A stretch of 64,000 nucleotides of DNA from Bryoerythrophyllum caledonicum. Its lineage: Eukaryota > Streptophyta > Bryopsida > Pottiales > Pottiaceae. A program made the position numbers and the translations under genes. How positions within the stretch are numbered: the stretch's first letter is position 1; every line of letters starts with the position of its first letter. Of the stretch, positions 44,601 to 56,334 are shown in pieces. The notes beneath the pieces were generated by a model. It made no database searches. It was not told where the DNA came from and saw only the letters and a list, made by a program, of their open reading frames with translations. The stretch spans positions 16,520,904 through 16,584,903 of the forward strand of contig OZ020517.1 of NCBI GenBank assembly GCA_963971425.1. The letters are read 5' to 3'.

Positions 44601-47600
44601 AAAATTGTGAGTTGCTGTTACATTTATTGCTTGAAAAGAAGATTAATTTAAGCAATGAAGAATCGTTTTTGTCCTGGTCTGTTTTGCAGCTAGCCGATGC
44701 CATATGCGCATTCAGAGATGTGGAGGCAAAGTATCAAATCCAGGGCGGGCAATATGTGTACAACATCCTCATAGATTTTTGTTGCAAACAGGGCAAGGTG
44801 CGGCGCACAGTATCAATCAGTCTTCAATGTCTAGAAGTTTGGTCTTTTGCATAGAAATTTGTTAAATGTAGGGGCCATTAATTTATTTGTAGGACTTCTA
44901 ACCAGAATCCTCTTAAGTTTTACATTAAGTATGAGCACCAGAAGTCTTTATTTTTATATCAAATATTCAGGTATGCTTGACATAGTTCCTTGAGGACTAA
45001 CTTACATTTTTCTGGGTAAAGATATTTTGGAACATATTCTAATCACTTTGTTCTACAGATTTCGCTAGGGCTGGACTTCTTGGACGAAATGCAAGCAAGG
45101 AAATTGGAGCTAACTCCTTTCTCATTCAACCCGTTCATCCGTGAATTTGGACGGTGGACAATGATTGATGAGGTGGGATGCACAGGTGGTACAAATTTTC
45201 AAATATTTGGTTGCTCAATGTATGTTGCTGTGAAAGTTATTTAACATTTGGCTTGATTTTTGCTGGAAGGTAGGCCTTTGAAATGAAGGCGGCCATGCTC
45301 AGACTCGGAGTGCAACCAACTGTGGTTACATACAACTCACTTGTTAGCGCTTGTGTCAAGATCGGTGATGTGAGTAAAGATAATTCTTCAATTTCATCTT
45401 TTATAGTAGCTGAAGATTTTGATTTTTGTAGATTTTTGTGGATCTGTAATGTGATGAGATTTCCGTGGGATTGAATCAGTTGGAGAAGGCGTGTAGCTTA
45501 TTTCCTGAAATGAAGGAGCTTGGTGTTGATGCCAACACTCACTGCTACAATCCTCTTATTCAAGGCTTTGCCATGCAGGTTAGCCACAAACCATGTCATA
45601 ACACTAAAAACATAGTCTTCACTAGAAAAATTGCAGTTTTAATTTGAGGTATTTGTTAAGTCACCCAAAGTTTCAATGAAATAGCCCTTGTTTTATTTTA
45701 ACACTACTCTTTCCTCACACTTAATAGCCATGTGATCAATGGAAGAGCTTGGTGGTCTTGAAACTCAAGTTAGAAGTGGTTTTAGCCGCCTTTGAGAAAG
45801 AAGGAGAGGTCATGTTGTACCATGAATCTTAGCCGCCTTTCTATCCTTTGAGCTGATAATAGATACTAAGCTACGTAGGGATGATTTTGATTATTTAAAA
45901 TGAGAAATGAGGTCAGAGCCCTTCGTATCTTTTACAAGCAGCTCTTTTATCTACAAAGTTTTCTTTCCCATGCCATGACTGAAATTTTGAGAAATTGTAA
46001 CTACGCAATATACCGTTAAAAGCGTACTGTCAAGACTTTTCCAAGACATTTATAATCTGATATATCTTGTGCGAACCAGGGACGCTTTGACAGGGCACTA
46101 GCGTTGATGAAGGAGATGGACGCAGCAGGTTTGAAGCCAGATGTGAATACATTCCGTCTCCTCATTTTCGCGTGCTCTCTGAGTAGAGATCAGGACCGGG
46201 CAGATGAGGTGACCAGTCCAAAACAAGTGTGGGATTGTCCTTCTTAAGTTCTTTCCAAGGCTTTTAAAGGGACTTGGTTCAGTTTAAAGTCCCTAAAAGC
46301 CAGAGTGTGGTGTTTTCTTTATAGCTGTTTGCAGAAATGCAAGAACGTGGGATAAAGCCAGACGAGTCCATCTACACTGTGATGATCATCGTCTACTCAA
46401 AGTGTGGAAATGTTGATCGTGGTATCGAGGTAAGTACATCATTGCACTCTCAAAAGAATTTTTTTCCTAAAGTTTGGATACACTTAAGAAGTTTCTATTT
46501 CTATCCGGAGAGGTTTTGAAGGCCCATTTCCATTTTTCGCTTGGGCACTTAGAAGTTGATATTCTACGAGAAGTCTTACTGATGCACGTGACTTGATTCG
46601 TGCATGATATACCTGCATTCCCTATAATTCCATGAAAGTAGTTGTGTAACCTCATTATTGATGTGCAGATGATTAGAAGCTTAGAGAAAAGTGGCGAAAC
46701 AGTAGGAATTGAGGCCAAGAGTGCCATTTTACATGGGCTTTCTGTAACCGGCCGCCTTGAGGAAGCCTTAGCTTTATACACAGTTTTCAAAAGGGAGGAC
46801 GTACTACCACATTCATATGCAGTCGGCTCACTTTTGGTAGGGAGTTTGTTCCTTTATTTACTCAATATATTGTTTTGCTGTATGCCTTCACAATTTTTGT
46901 TCCAGTTTGTATTCATCAGCTTAAGTGTCTCATCCAACAGACGTTATACCAGACTTTGGTTTTTTCATTTGTTTTTGTGGATGTTTTCAGGCAGCGCTTG
47001 GGAAAGTAGGGAATCTGGACATGATGTTTGAGGTGTTCGAGGATACCAGAGGAGATGATAATTGGAATAAATTGAATTTAAGGCAACGTGCTGAGCATCT
47101 CAACATCCGGTGTATAAATGCGGTTCTGGCTTGTATCCGCCACAACCAACTTGGGTATGTGACGACTCCTCTGCAACCCTGGTTTACTGTCCTTTAAACA
47201 TGTACGGGTTTCTACTAGTGTTTTCTTCCTAGAAAGGTTGATAGTTCCTTCAAAGTATAGCAAAGAAATAGATTTTTTGGTAAAGTTACTCAAAGTTTGA
47301 ATAAGATACTCCCTTTCTGAATAATAAAAATTACTTCTAAAAATAGCGCTCAAGGAGAGAAAGTGGCTAATATTCCTCAAGCATAGTTTCCTCACTTTCA
47401 AACATGGCTACAACTACTTTGACTTGAGTTTAGAGGCCGCTAAGCTCTTCCATTGTGACCAGTTTGAAGGATTCGAGCACCAAGCTCTTCTATCGATCTA
47501 ACTGATCTAGTAACTATTTAGAGGAAAGCAAAGAGGAGGTATCTTACTGAAACTTTGGGTGACATTACAAAAACTCTATTGCCTGACTACCTTTTAATTT

Positions 47601-48785
47601 GCGAGTCTTTCCAATTGTCTTTTCTAATGACTGATTATTTTTGTGCACAACAGGCGGGCAATCAGTTTTCTGCGGAAGGTTAAAGAGGAGGGTATTGCCG
47701 ATGAAGGTGTTCTATTTGATAAGGTGGGTGATACCTTCCAATTCGAAAAAAAGGTCCATAGTTTTGCTTGCATGTATTTGTAAAGTCAATCAGATACCCC
47801 TTCCTTTGCTTTGATATGCCAAGCTCTTTCCTCACTCTTAGATATGGAAGAGCTTGGTAGTCTCTCAACTAGAATTCTTCAAGTAAGTCAATGGAAGAGC
47901 TTGGTGGTCTTAAATCTCAAGTTAGAAGTAGTTTTAGCCGCCTCTGAGAATGAAGAAGAAGTCATGTTGTACCATGAATCTTAGCCACCTTTGAGCTGAT
48001 TATTGATACTTATACCTATTTAGGGCTGATTTTAATAATTAGAATTGAGAATAGAGGTCAAAACTCATGGTATTCTTGCCTCTACAAATATTCAGAAACT
48101 CAACGAGGTTTCTGTGTACATCGCTAATCAAGTGATTCTGTTTGCAGATGTTTTTGCACATTTCCACTGGAGGACAAGACGAGAAAGAAATGCGGTGGTT
48201 GGACATCAACGATGGATTCTTAGCAATGAATGCGATGCGGGAGCTGGGGTTGCGGCCCTCACGCATGTCGCTGGAGGCGCTTCTCGACGGATGTGCTGCC
48301 TTAAACGACGCTGAGCAAGCTTACCGGGTTCTCCAGGAAATGGAGCGGGAGGGCCTGCAGCTAAACATCTTCTCCATGATCAGGTGCAGTTTCTTCACTG
48401 GATATATCCATATATATCCATATGTATGTATATATATATATATATAACCAAACTCCGGGTGACTGAACAAACAACTTTCTGCGCTTTGCATTCTCCTCTA
48501 ACCTCAACTGTGGTGTTATCTTAACTCTTATGCAGGTTATTCCGGGCTTATGTTGCAGGAGAAGATGAAGACAGAGCACTCGAGTTGCTCCTGCAAATGG
48601 CACCCGAGGATTTGAAAGACTCCGACGTGAGATTGCTTCTGGTCCAGACGTTGCAACCCCATTATGTGGCGGCGGCAGACTCCCCCACTGCTGCCGAAGC
48701 GCTGGAGACTTTGCCGAGGGTGAGGAAAACGTTGGATGAGTTGCTGGGAGGCAACATGATCCCCTTCACGGACATGTTTTTGTGA
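41636..48785 (+). CDS. P-class pentatricopeptide repeat protein, 895 aa, 16 exons
   Basis: RNA-binding PPR proteins act on organelle transcripts. Exons: 41636-41738, 42530-42966, 43262-43593, 43830-44038, 44441-44508, 44690-44797, 45059-45172, 45274-45369, 45480-45578, 46080-46208, 46325-46429, 46669-46836, 46991-47154, 47654-47723, 48148-48383, 48536-48785; 2688 nt, phases consistent. The N-terminus MALVVRRLLCHHFFASSAFS looks like an organelle presequence. PPR-like helices include GVVPNVVPYTILVQAYMN, GVQPTVVTYNSLVSACVK, GVDANTHCYNPLIQGF, GLKPDVNTFRLLIFACS and GIKPDESIYTVMIIVYSK. There is no E, DYW or SMR domain, so it is P class. Exons 6-11 are phase-0 and about one repeat long each. AATAAA follows the stop at about 48854. 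The exon 3 donor (GA|GTACCT) was chosen for frame; a GGTGAGT nearby would break it. Target RNA unknown. Plant PPR genes are mostly intron-poor, so this is an intron-rich one. Confidence 0.85.
42285..42345 (+). pseudogene. Decayed partial copy of PPR exon 2 inside intron 1
   Basis: The segment AATTGTGCAGAACCAGACTT, followed by CTTCAACAAGCGAAGTTGCT, resembles the intron-exon 2 boundary at 42520-42565. It then diverges into TTTTTGATGAAATACTGTCC, which is also found in the inverted duplicate near 18805. It looks like a local duplication that predates the inverted duplication. Confidence 0.55.
44090..44410 (+). mobile_element. TIR-bearing MITE in PPR intron 4
   Basis: The left end TGTAAAGTCACTCAAAGTTT and the right end CAAAGTTTGCGTGACTTTAC form a terminal inverted repeat. 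The interior carries AGAGCTTAGTGGTCTC and GAGCCTGGCGGTCTC words shared with other intronic copies. About 315 bp; no coding capacity. Confidence 0.6.
45650..45960 (+). mobile_element. Related MITE copy in PPR intron 9
   Basis: Begins GTTAAGTCACCCAAAGTTTC and contains AGAGCTTGGTGGTCTTGAAA and GCCGCCTTTGAG. The right terminus is degraded. It is in the sense orientation. Confidence 0.5.
47279..47582. mobile_element. Related MITE copy in PPR intron 13
   Basis: Left GTAAAGTTACTCAAAGTTTG and right GAAACTTTGGGTGACATTAC are inverted repeats of each other. The interior is in the opposite sense to the intron 4 copy (ACCAAGCTCTTC words). Confidence 0.6.
47780..48060 (+). mobile_element. Related MITE copy in PPR intron 14
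   Basis: Contains AGAGCTTGGTGGTCTTAAAT, GTTAGAAGTAGTTTTAGCCG and ACCATGAATCTTAGCC, close to the intron 9 copy. The left end is TTTGTAAAGTCAATCAGATACC, shown here only to GTAAAGTCA; the right end is unclear. Confidence 0.5.
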
Positions 48786-49277
48786 CCCATTCTGACCGTG
48801 TAGGTGGAGTAGAAACATTGGGTAGAGTTATCGGTGTACAATCAGCCATTGAATAAAGTCGGTTCATCATTAGGTTCATTTACCAGGTACATTTGTCTAT
48901 TCTCATTTCAAATTCAAGTATCGAGCCTCATATCATCTGTAGTTGCTATAATAGAGATATTGCTAAAATCAGAATAAAAGTGTCGTACAGTATCCAGTAC
49001 ACTCGGATTCATGTTTGACTTGGCAATAATAACGAGACTTTCCCATTCCACAACGTCGTCAAAATACTCGTACCTATTTGTTCCAAAAAAAAAAAAAACA
49101 TATATTAAAAAATTTAAAACTAGAAATGGCAGCTCCCTTTACAGAAGCATCTGATACAACAACAATTTCATTCAATAACAGGCAGCTTGGGTCAGAACAA
49201 TTCTTCTCTTTCTGCATCAACGCTTGCTATAACATGCATTGTCCACCTTTGCGGGCATAACAAACAAGGTTGATGTA

Positions 49278-49824
49278 AGGTAGAGGCACCCAATTCCGAT
49301 CATTTAAGGCAGCTGGGGACTCAAATGACATTGTATGTCAAAAACATTTATGTAGAAAGATGCGGAATTAGGAATGAAACTCAACAAATATTTTTTCAAA
49401 AATTTAATCTCAAAGATTTGCAATTGATATTGAATTTAGAGACCCAAAAACCACCGGAGCCCATAATCAAACTATAGAGAAGGTGAGATTTGGTGCCTTC
49501 CTTTGCCCAATGCCAATAAGTGAGACTGAGTAAAAAGAGAGAAGACATGCCATGGATAACCAACTCGTGGAGGTACCCAATGCCGATCGGCCTTGTTCGA
49601 CTTTCGAGGCAAGGCCACCAATGAGAGCTCAATTGAGGTGGAGCAACCCAAAATTACACACATCATGACCCAATGCCGATAATGACTGGAGTTTTCAGAT
49701 TGTGAGTTGTCGGTTTTGGGTCGCTTCATGCACCATTTCATGCATTTACCATTTTCATGCACCATTCCATGCATACTCTACTGATCAGAATTGGTTGGCC
49801 AGTTGGAATTGGGTGCCTTTACCT
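49278..49824. mobile_element. 547-bp MITE with 20-bp TIRs and TA flanks
   Basis: The left terminus AGGTAGAGGCACCCAATTCC and the reverse complement of the right terminus (AGGTAAAGGCACCCAATTCC) differ at one base. TA flanks both sides (49276-49277 and 49825-49826), as in Tc1/mariner-type insertions. It sits inside a tandem CATAACAAACAAGG repeat. No transposase is encoded. Confidence 0.6.
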
Positions 49825-49825
49825 T

Positions 49826-50010
49826 ATAGCAGTCATAACAACCAAGGATGATGTATAGTAGGCATAACAAACAAGAGTGTTGTAAAGAAAGGCTAATGTA
49901 TAGGAGGCATAACAATCAAGGTTGATGTTTAGTAGGCATAACAAACAAGGTTGTCGTAAAGAAAGGTTGATGTATAGCAGGCATAACAAAGAAGGTTGTT
50001 GTAAAGAGAT
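49826..50010. repeat. Short tandem repeat, GGCATAACAAACAAGGTTG units
   Basis: Five or more imperfect units of about 30-60 bp contain CATAACAA-CAAGG-TG followed by GTAAAGAAAGG or GATGTATAG. One unit lies left of the 547-bp MITE (about 49258), which shows that the MITE interrupted the array. Confidence 0.55.
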
Positions 50011-50689
50011 CCGACTGATCGTGATTTTAGCCGTGTACCATGGACTGAAAATATTGTCCGGTTTGGTGGCCTTTCGTCCTTCATACATCCACACGCAATC
50101 TGAGAAGGAGCAAGTGGTGGCCTTCACAACTTCACTGCTTGCCGGGCGATGATTGCCTTGGCGGTCGACGAGGTTGAAAATCACAAAGCCCTTGGGACAA
50201 ATGGCGTGCTAAAGGTATGCCTTGTATTGGTCGTTGCTGCATATGCGCCCTTCAATGTTCAAGGCTCAAGCCCTTCTCAACGTAGCGCCACTTTTGTGCG
50301 CTCTCACTAAACGGCTGGCTCTTCAAGAAGCTAGACTCACTATATTCATTAAATAGGGAGATTTCCTAGACTTTGAAAGTTATGAATAGTTTTTCCAATA
50401 GTAATTGTTTGTGCACTTTTAGGTAAACTCAAGCTGAATATGCACCCCTATTTCTTGGGCTTCCATATAATTTCAAAGATAATTGTAAATACTCGACAAA
50501 TTGCATTTTACAAATTCACTAAAAATTTGCATGTTTAGGTCTATTGAAGCTTCAGATATTATTTTAGGAGGCTCATAGCACACTAGCGCGAAAGGGAAGA
50601 ATTTAGTTCAATATTGATGAATTATTGAGAGAGAGAGAGAAAATGCGCTAGAGAGCAATCAAGCAATCTCTGTTTGCAGCAGCATAGCC

Positions 50690-50960
50690 TTTCAATCCAC
50701 TACACTAAAGATCTTATTTAGTGTAGTGGCACAAATAGTATACTTACCTTAGTACACTTTTTGTAAATAAGTTGACAATTAGTGTAGGCCGCCAAGGTCA
50801 TTAATAATACTCCCAATCAAGCACCTACCCTAGTACACTATTTGCAAACAAGTTGCAAATTTGTGTTAGCCCCCCCAATTAAGCGCCTACCCTAGTACAC
50901 TATTTGTAAGAAGTTGACAATTAGCCCCCAATGGAACACCTACAGGCCGCCATGCCATTA
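50690..50960. repeat. Degenerate repeats with CTAGTACACTATTTG
   Basis: Three units of about 75 bp include GCACCTACCCTAGTACACTA, AAGTTGACAATTAG and a CCGCC word. They are non-coding. Confidence 0.45.
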
Positions 50961-51960
50961 ATCACTCGCGTTGCCTTCTCATCCACATTTCCTTATCTTC
51001 CCGTATCCATTCTGGCGGATATTTTTTTCCGAATCTTGTATAGCAAATGTTTCTTTACTTATTAAGTTATAAATTCATATCCTTGCAAATTTGAAATTCT
51101 ATTTTCCTAATCTTCTTATTTGAAATGTTTCTTTTTATTTGAAATGTTTCATTTTGCAAAAGTATCATCAACAATACCCCCAATCAACAGCCTAAGTCTG
51201 GGTTCTTATCATCCAGCCCATGCTTCTTCTCATTTGCAACTTTCAAATAGCCATAATTCACTCAAATTTTGTCCAAATCCAAAAAATAAGGTGTTTTTTG
51301 ACATCTACATATTCTATAGATGTAAAAACACACTTTTTATTTGAAATTTTATTTTTCTAGTTTATATGCATTTTTAGATTTTTATGTTTTTGTTACATCA
51401 CAGTTATTTTGAAGTCTGAGTGACGTTAGGACTTTTCCTCTTTGGTTTTTAATTATGTGCTAGGTGGACATGCCATTTTTTTGTGCATTGATTGTACACC
51501 AGGAGCTTTATCCAATAGGGATACAAAATAGTTGGAAGTTTGGCTATGACTTTGATGAGGTATTAATGTGTATTTGTTGGATTGTCGTATTCTTCTAGTA
51601 CAAGCCTTGTGTGGACCTAGTTGCGTAGGTAAGTCGATTGTCCCCCTCCCAAGTCCCGAATGGCGTTTGGAAGACCTTGACATCTATCTATGACAAGTCA
51701 TAGATGAAGTAGATTGTCCCCCTCCTACACTAATTTACATCAAGCACATGCATGTCAGGTTCTGATTGGGCAATTATTTCGAGGCAAGTATGTCAGTTGA
51801 TTGCAAATAAACATCTAAAGGTTGATGGAATAGATTATAGTATTTAAAGTTACTATATATTGGGAGTGAAAATTGTGGATTTTGGAGGGAGTACTTTCTT
51901 TGGGGAGCTCCATTTGACCACTCTCGAGGAGGTCACCATGCTCCAATCTTATGCGGTCCC

Positions 51961-52694
51961 GTGAAAGGACACCATGCCGCCTCCATCAATGGACATGTTC
52001 AGGCAGCACCTCCTTCAGATGTCGCCGGTGGAGGTAACCAATCTTTTGTTGGAGGACAATATGCTTCAAAAGGCAGTCAATATAGCTTTCAAAGCCTTGA
52101 GGAGCATGGCGCACGCCAATACCAGCCTGTCAGACCTGGTATACATGAGACAACCCCGACGACTTCCCACATGCCATTCACTTTAAATCAACATGGGATT
52201 ACAATGTCAACAACCGCACCAACGCAGACGACGGCATCAAAGATCACCAAACATGGTCAGCTGGGAAGGCTACTAGGAGATGCGAGAGACCTTTTGGAGT
52301 CCCACCTCACACCATCGGTGGCATTGAGCTGGGACTACGTGCAACAACTAGCGAAGAAGCTATTCAACACAATTTAACATGGGATTTTCTGATAACCACA
52401 AAATACAAGCCCGGTGACATCTTGGATCTGCACTTCTCCAAGTTCATCAAGCATGCCAAGTTGGCCACGGAATCAGACGAAGAATTCATGCAGCACATGG
52501 TGAGAGTTCACTTCATTCGATCCCTCCCACTTGACCTCATGCGTCAAGCATGCATTCACCATTTCGCCAATGACAATCTCTTGCTATGCCATCTCACTCT
52601 CTGCCTTCAATTCTCCAAGCCCTGGGAGGCGAAAATGACTGTCAAGTCCAAACCAATGGCCCTCTTTGCATTCACCTGTGACGAAAACAGTTAG
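51961..52694 (+). pseudogene. Frameshifted retrotransposon gag-like relic
   Basis: A first frame (51961-52374) runs into a Gln/Thr/Pro-rich protein. From about 52345 a second frame carries EEAIQHNLTWDFLITTKYKP, then LHFSKFIKHAKLATESDEEF and VRVHFIRSLPLDLMRQAC. The tryptophan-centred order resembles the capsid region of LTR-retrotransposon gag. The frameshift and the absence of downstream protease, RT or integrase mark it as a relic. LTRs were not found. Confidence 0.45.
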
Positions 52695-52759
52695 GATCTA
52701 CGTCTAACCAAGCAGAATCATGACCAATGCTTATCAACGGGTCAGTGTTCCAACTTCTT

Positions 52760-53066
52760 ATAAGCGCCACACCGCGGGGCCCAGGCCGGCGTCCCGGTCC
52801 ATCGGGCTGGCGGCGTCGGCTCATCCAAACAGGGAAATTCCCAAAAGTACAGGGCGGACACCAAAATTTCCCGTCCGGGGAAGCGAATCATACAATGCCA
52901 CGTGGCTATTCGTGTCGCGTCCCGTCGGGTTACCGTTGGCAAGCTTCCCGGTCGGTTTTTTGCGGGTGCGACATTTTGTAGACGGCCTGTGAACCTTCTC
53001 CGCCCCTGACGAGGATCTCCCGGTCTATCGTGGGAATTTCCCTCCTATGAATGGAGATGCTCTTAC
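52760..53066. other. GC-rich non-coding island ending in GGAGATGCTCTTA
   Basis: Several overlapping ORFs in different frames point to composition, not coding. The end GGAGATGCTCTTA (about 53052-53064) is the complement of the AAGAGCATCTCC word common at termini of unclassified plant elements. A matching left terminus was not seen. Confidence 0.35.
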
Positions 53067-53481
53067 TATTCATATTTGGAGCCCACATCGTGAAATCAAG
53101 GTTAATTGAGCACTTTTTCTTGGGCGTTGACCAGTTTCTTAGGCCCCTTATGGGCAGTTAAAGGTCGAAGCAATCTCTTACTTGGTTGGCAACAATTTCT
53201 TACTAAGACGGCAACTGTTGCCAGCTGTTGCCGCTTGATACTCAAGATTAAAAGAGCTCTTCTTGTTTGATTACCATACGAAAAATGGTATATAATTACA
53301 GACCAAAGAGTAAAGTCCATGGACACAAAAAAGAAGAAAGAATCCTAAAGTCGCTGAAATTCAGAAATCTCAGAAAAATCAACTGTGATGTACCAAAGAC
53401 CAACTAAGAAAGTACAAACTAAAAACCAAAGAAGAAGAAGAAGAAGAAGAAGAAGAAGAAGAAGAAGAAACTAGAAATACC

Positions 53482-55403
53482 TTACTGTGGAGCAGGCGAT
53501 GGAGAAGGCTGCTCAGTTCCTCGGCCACGAGACTTTCGTCGTCGCCCACCTCTCTGCCCAAACGGCACAGCTCGTCCTCGCCTATGCCCAAACGCGGACA
53601 CCAGCGGCACACCATCCTCAACAGTGCTCAGCCTGGAGATTCCTGTCACCAACTCATCCACGTCCATCTCGCTGGAGGAAGGTGCATCAGTTGTAGGATG
53701 TGGTGGTGGTGGTGGTGGTGGTGGTGGTGGTGGTTGCTGCTTCACCTTGGGTTGTTGCTTGTGGCGCTGGCGTTGCTTCTGGGAAGGGTGCTTCTTGACG
53801 TGGAAACGGAAGGAGCGCGGGAAGTGGTGCTTGTCAACCAGGTGCTGGTGTCTGCTGGCGTCGCTCTGGAAGCGCGCTGTGCAGCCCTCTACGAGGCACT
53901 CATACTGGAGAGAAAACCACAAAGGAAGGTGCACAAAGTTAATTCTCAATTCATCAAAAGTTCATCAGGATTAAACTCTTTCATCACTCTCAAAGAGGGG
54001 TACAACTACTTTGACTTGAGTTTAGAGACCACCAAGCTCTTCCAATAGACCACCAAGCTCTTCTCTTGATCTAACAACTAGTTACAGTAAGAGAAGAGTA
54101 GTAAAAAAAAGGGATATCTCATTGAAACTTTGGGTGACTTTGGAAAGAACTCCAATGTATATAGGATATGCAAACTCTTTCTTCAATCTCAAAAATGGCT
54201 ACAACTACTTTGACTTGAGTTTAGAGACCACCAAGCTCTTCTGCTGTTTAGGGTGAGGAAAGAGTAGTAAAAAGAGGGAGTATCTTACTGAAACTTTGGG
54301 TGACTTTGGAAAGGACTCACTAAAATCCAACTTCTCTTTTGACCTCAGACCCACTAGAAATATCTACTTGACACAAATCACAAAGACGTGTTTAGGTGTT
54401 GATTCTAAATACACCATCGTTAGAGAGGCGTACAAAAGGGACAAGCATGACTATGTGAGGAAGGAGATCAGAGTAAGCTACCATGGGATAGTTGCGAGCG
54501 ACTTTTGCTTGGAAAAACGAGTCATGTGTTTCGGAGACATGGAGGTTGAGAAGGCGTGTTGTAGGGAAGACCCGGGTGCACACGGAGCATGTTGCGGAGT
54601 GGCGAGACAAGTAGTGAGACTCTAGCTCTCCCACGCCCTTCAGCTTCGTCCCACATCCTGCTATGGGGCAGAAAATTTGCCTGCAATCAAACACAGGTGT
54701 TTGTAAAATGAGGCAAAGTTACCAAGTGAGTTTTGACCTCTTTTCTCACTTAGAATCACCCCTGAATAGCTCTAGATTCATGATCTCTCCTTCATTCTCA
54801 AACTGCTTCTAACTTGAGTTGAAACACCATTAAGTGTGTTGAATCTGACCCGAGCAAATGAGAGGTGATGAGATTGTTACCAAAGTTGCTCCTCCTCTGA
54901 TTGTACGATGTGCTTCTTCTCCTCCTCAGTTATCTCCAACGAAATCTACAACACAGCCAAGAAAAAACTAAGGAACTCATGCAATCACAGTAGATAAGAG
55001 AGCATTGAAGTTCAAGATTATCATCAGAAATAGAGGAGGTTTTTAGAATTCCATCATAAATCCAAAGCCTCACCAGGAAGTTGCAACTCTGATTCTTGGT
55101 AGCAATCAACTCCATTCCTCAAACACAGCAACCATACTAGAGATGGTTCTTAGAATCCTCAAACAGACACAACCCTGAGCCTGGGTCATCATAAGTTTTG
55201 AAGAGATGGCGATCAAGTACCTGCTTCGCAAGAAGCTCCCGCTCCACGTTTCCAGCAGCGAAGAAGGGCGAGTCCACTCGAAACGACCGCCGCACCGCCA
55301 CCCACGTCCCAAAGTGATGCAACTTACTAGACGAAGAAGACGAAGAAGAAGGCTGCTTAATCACAGCACCACCACCTTCTTCCTCCTTCTTCTCCACCTC
55401 CAT
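53482..55403 (-). CDS. ZNF511: ZNF511-type C2H2 zinc-finger protein, 289 aa
   Basis: Exons (minus): 55403-55221, 54945-54881, 54680-54482, 53904-53482; 870 nt. The first exon ends FFAAGNVERELLAKQ and joins ISLEITEEEKKHI, as in plant homologues; reading on past the GT would give unrelated residues. Three C2H2-like units follow: CPIAGCGTKLKGVGELESHY, CSVCTRVFPTTRLLNLH with SETHDSFFQAKVAR, and YECLVEGCTARF with HQHLVDKHHFP. These are diagnostic of the family, whose molecular role is poorly known. The C-terminus has KQRQRHKQQPKVK, a run of eleven prolines and a basic Arg/Gly segment (GQRGGRRRKSRGRG), suggesting nuclear or RNA-associated function by inference. Introns 2 and 3 carry copies of the intronic MITE family. 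A (GAA)n/(TTC)n tract lies in the 3' region (53429-53469). The gene is divergent from RRA, with 931 bp between start codons. Confidence 0.85.
53960..54330 (-). mobile_element. Two MITE-family copies in ZNF511 intron 3
   Basis: Two right-end-like termini, GAAACTTTGGGTGACTTTGG, occur at about 54124 and 54291. Each is preceded by ACCACCAAGCTCTTC and TTTGACTTGAGTTTAGAGAC words shared with PPR introns. The copies are in tandem, and the matching left termini are weak. Confidence 0.5.
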
Positions 55404-55414
55404 CGCCTCTAAAC

Positions 55415-55985
55415 CCCTCTAAACCCTAAACCACAAAGCTAGATCACCCAGGAAACCTCACAACCACTGCCTCTTCCATGTCGCCAATCACATCAAGGCC
55501 ATCAATCCTATCACTCGCAGATGAGCCCAAAGTGATGTCAAACAAGCCTGTAATCCCTATAAACCCTAAACCACAAGCTAGAGCACCACATGCAGCCAAA
55601 AAAACCTCGATGATCTCACAAACACAGCCTCTTCCATGTCGCCAAGGGCATCATCACCTCATCGAATCCCTGTACTTTACAGATGAGGAATGAATCAAAG
55701 GTTTATAGACAGTACTCGGAGGTGATGTGAAGATATCTATCACAAGATGCCAGAAGATGCAGATGCAGAAGGTGAAGTGAAAACAAGCTTCTAAACACTG
55801 TAAACCCTAATCCACAAGCTAGAGCACCACATGAAGCTAGAAAAAACCTCGATGATCTCACAAACACAGCCCCTTCCATGTATCATCACCTCATCAAATC
55901 CTTGCACTTACAGATGAGGAATGAGTCAAAGGTTTACACCCAGTAATCGGAGGTGATGTGACAAGATGCCAGAAGATGCAGACTC
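55415..55985. promoter_or_regulatory. Tandem units with telo-boxes between divergent ZNF511 and RRA
   Basis: Two clear units (about 55550-55760 and 55790-55985) and a weaker first one (55415-55545) share AAACCCTAA, CACAAGCTAGAGCACCACAT, CTCGATGATCTCACAAACAC and AGATGCCAGAAGATGCAG. AAACCCTA motifs occur near 55421, 55562 and 55803. The telo-box is a known promoter element of plant growth and translation genes. Its role here is inferred from position. Confidence 0.5.
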
Positions 55986-56334
55986 AACATCTATGCCAGA
56001 GATCATGTGTCTCAGACCGTTATTCTCACCTACTTCATCCTCATCAAGTACAGATCTGCTACCAAACCCCGCAAATAACCGATTCTTGTACAGATCTATC
56101 GAAGAAATTAGACGGTTTTAATGAAGGCTCGACGATATCGGCCTCATTTCCTCATCTACGAGGGCGCAACTTTTCATTCCCTCGGAGAGCTATTCCAGAT
56201 GATGTGCGGCATCCGTAAACCTTGGTCTCTTCTGTGTGGAGGTGGGATTTTGTAAGTGTGGGTCGAAGTTGTTTCGTTTGAGGGATGAGGAGGTGAGAGT
56301 TGTTACGTTTTTCTTTCGAGTGAGAGAGAGAGCG

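Noticed and set aside
52720..52992. Overlapping 84-90 codon ORFs
   Set aside because: Three frames are open at once in GC-rich sequence with no domain; better explained as a non-coding element.
53624..53974. Plus-strand ORF with a poly-Gly run
   Set aside because: It is the antisense of the polyproline tract in ZNF511 exon 4.
55137..55220. Continuation of the ZNF511 first ORF past 55221 as coding
   Set aside because: A CAG|GTACTT donor at 55221 joins in phase to the next exon and gives the known LLAKQ-to-acidic-helix junction; the continuation has no such match and ends in a stop.
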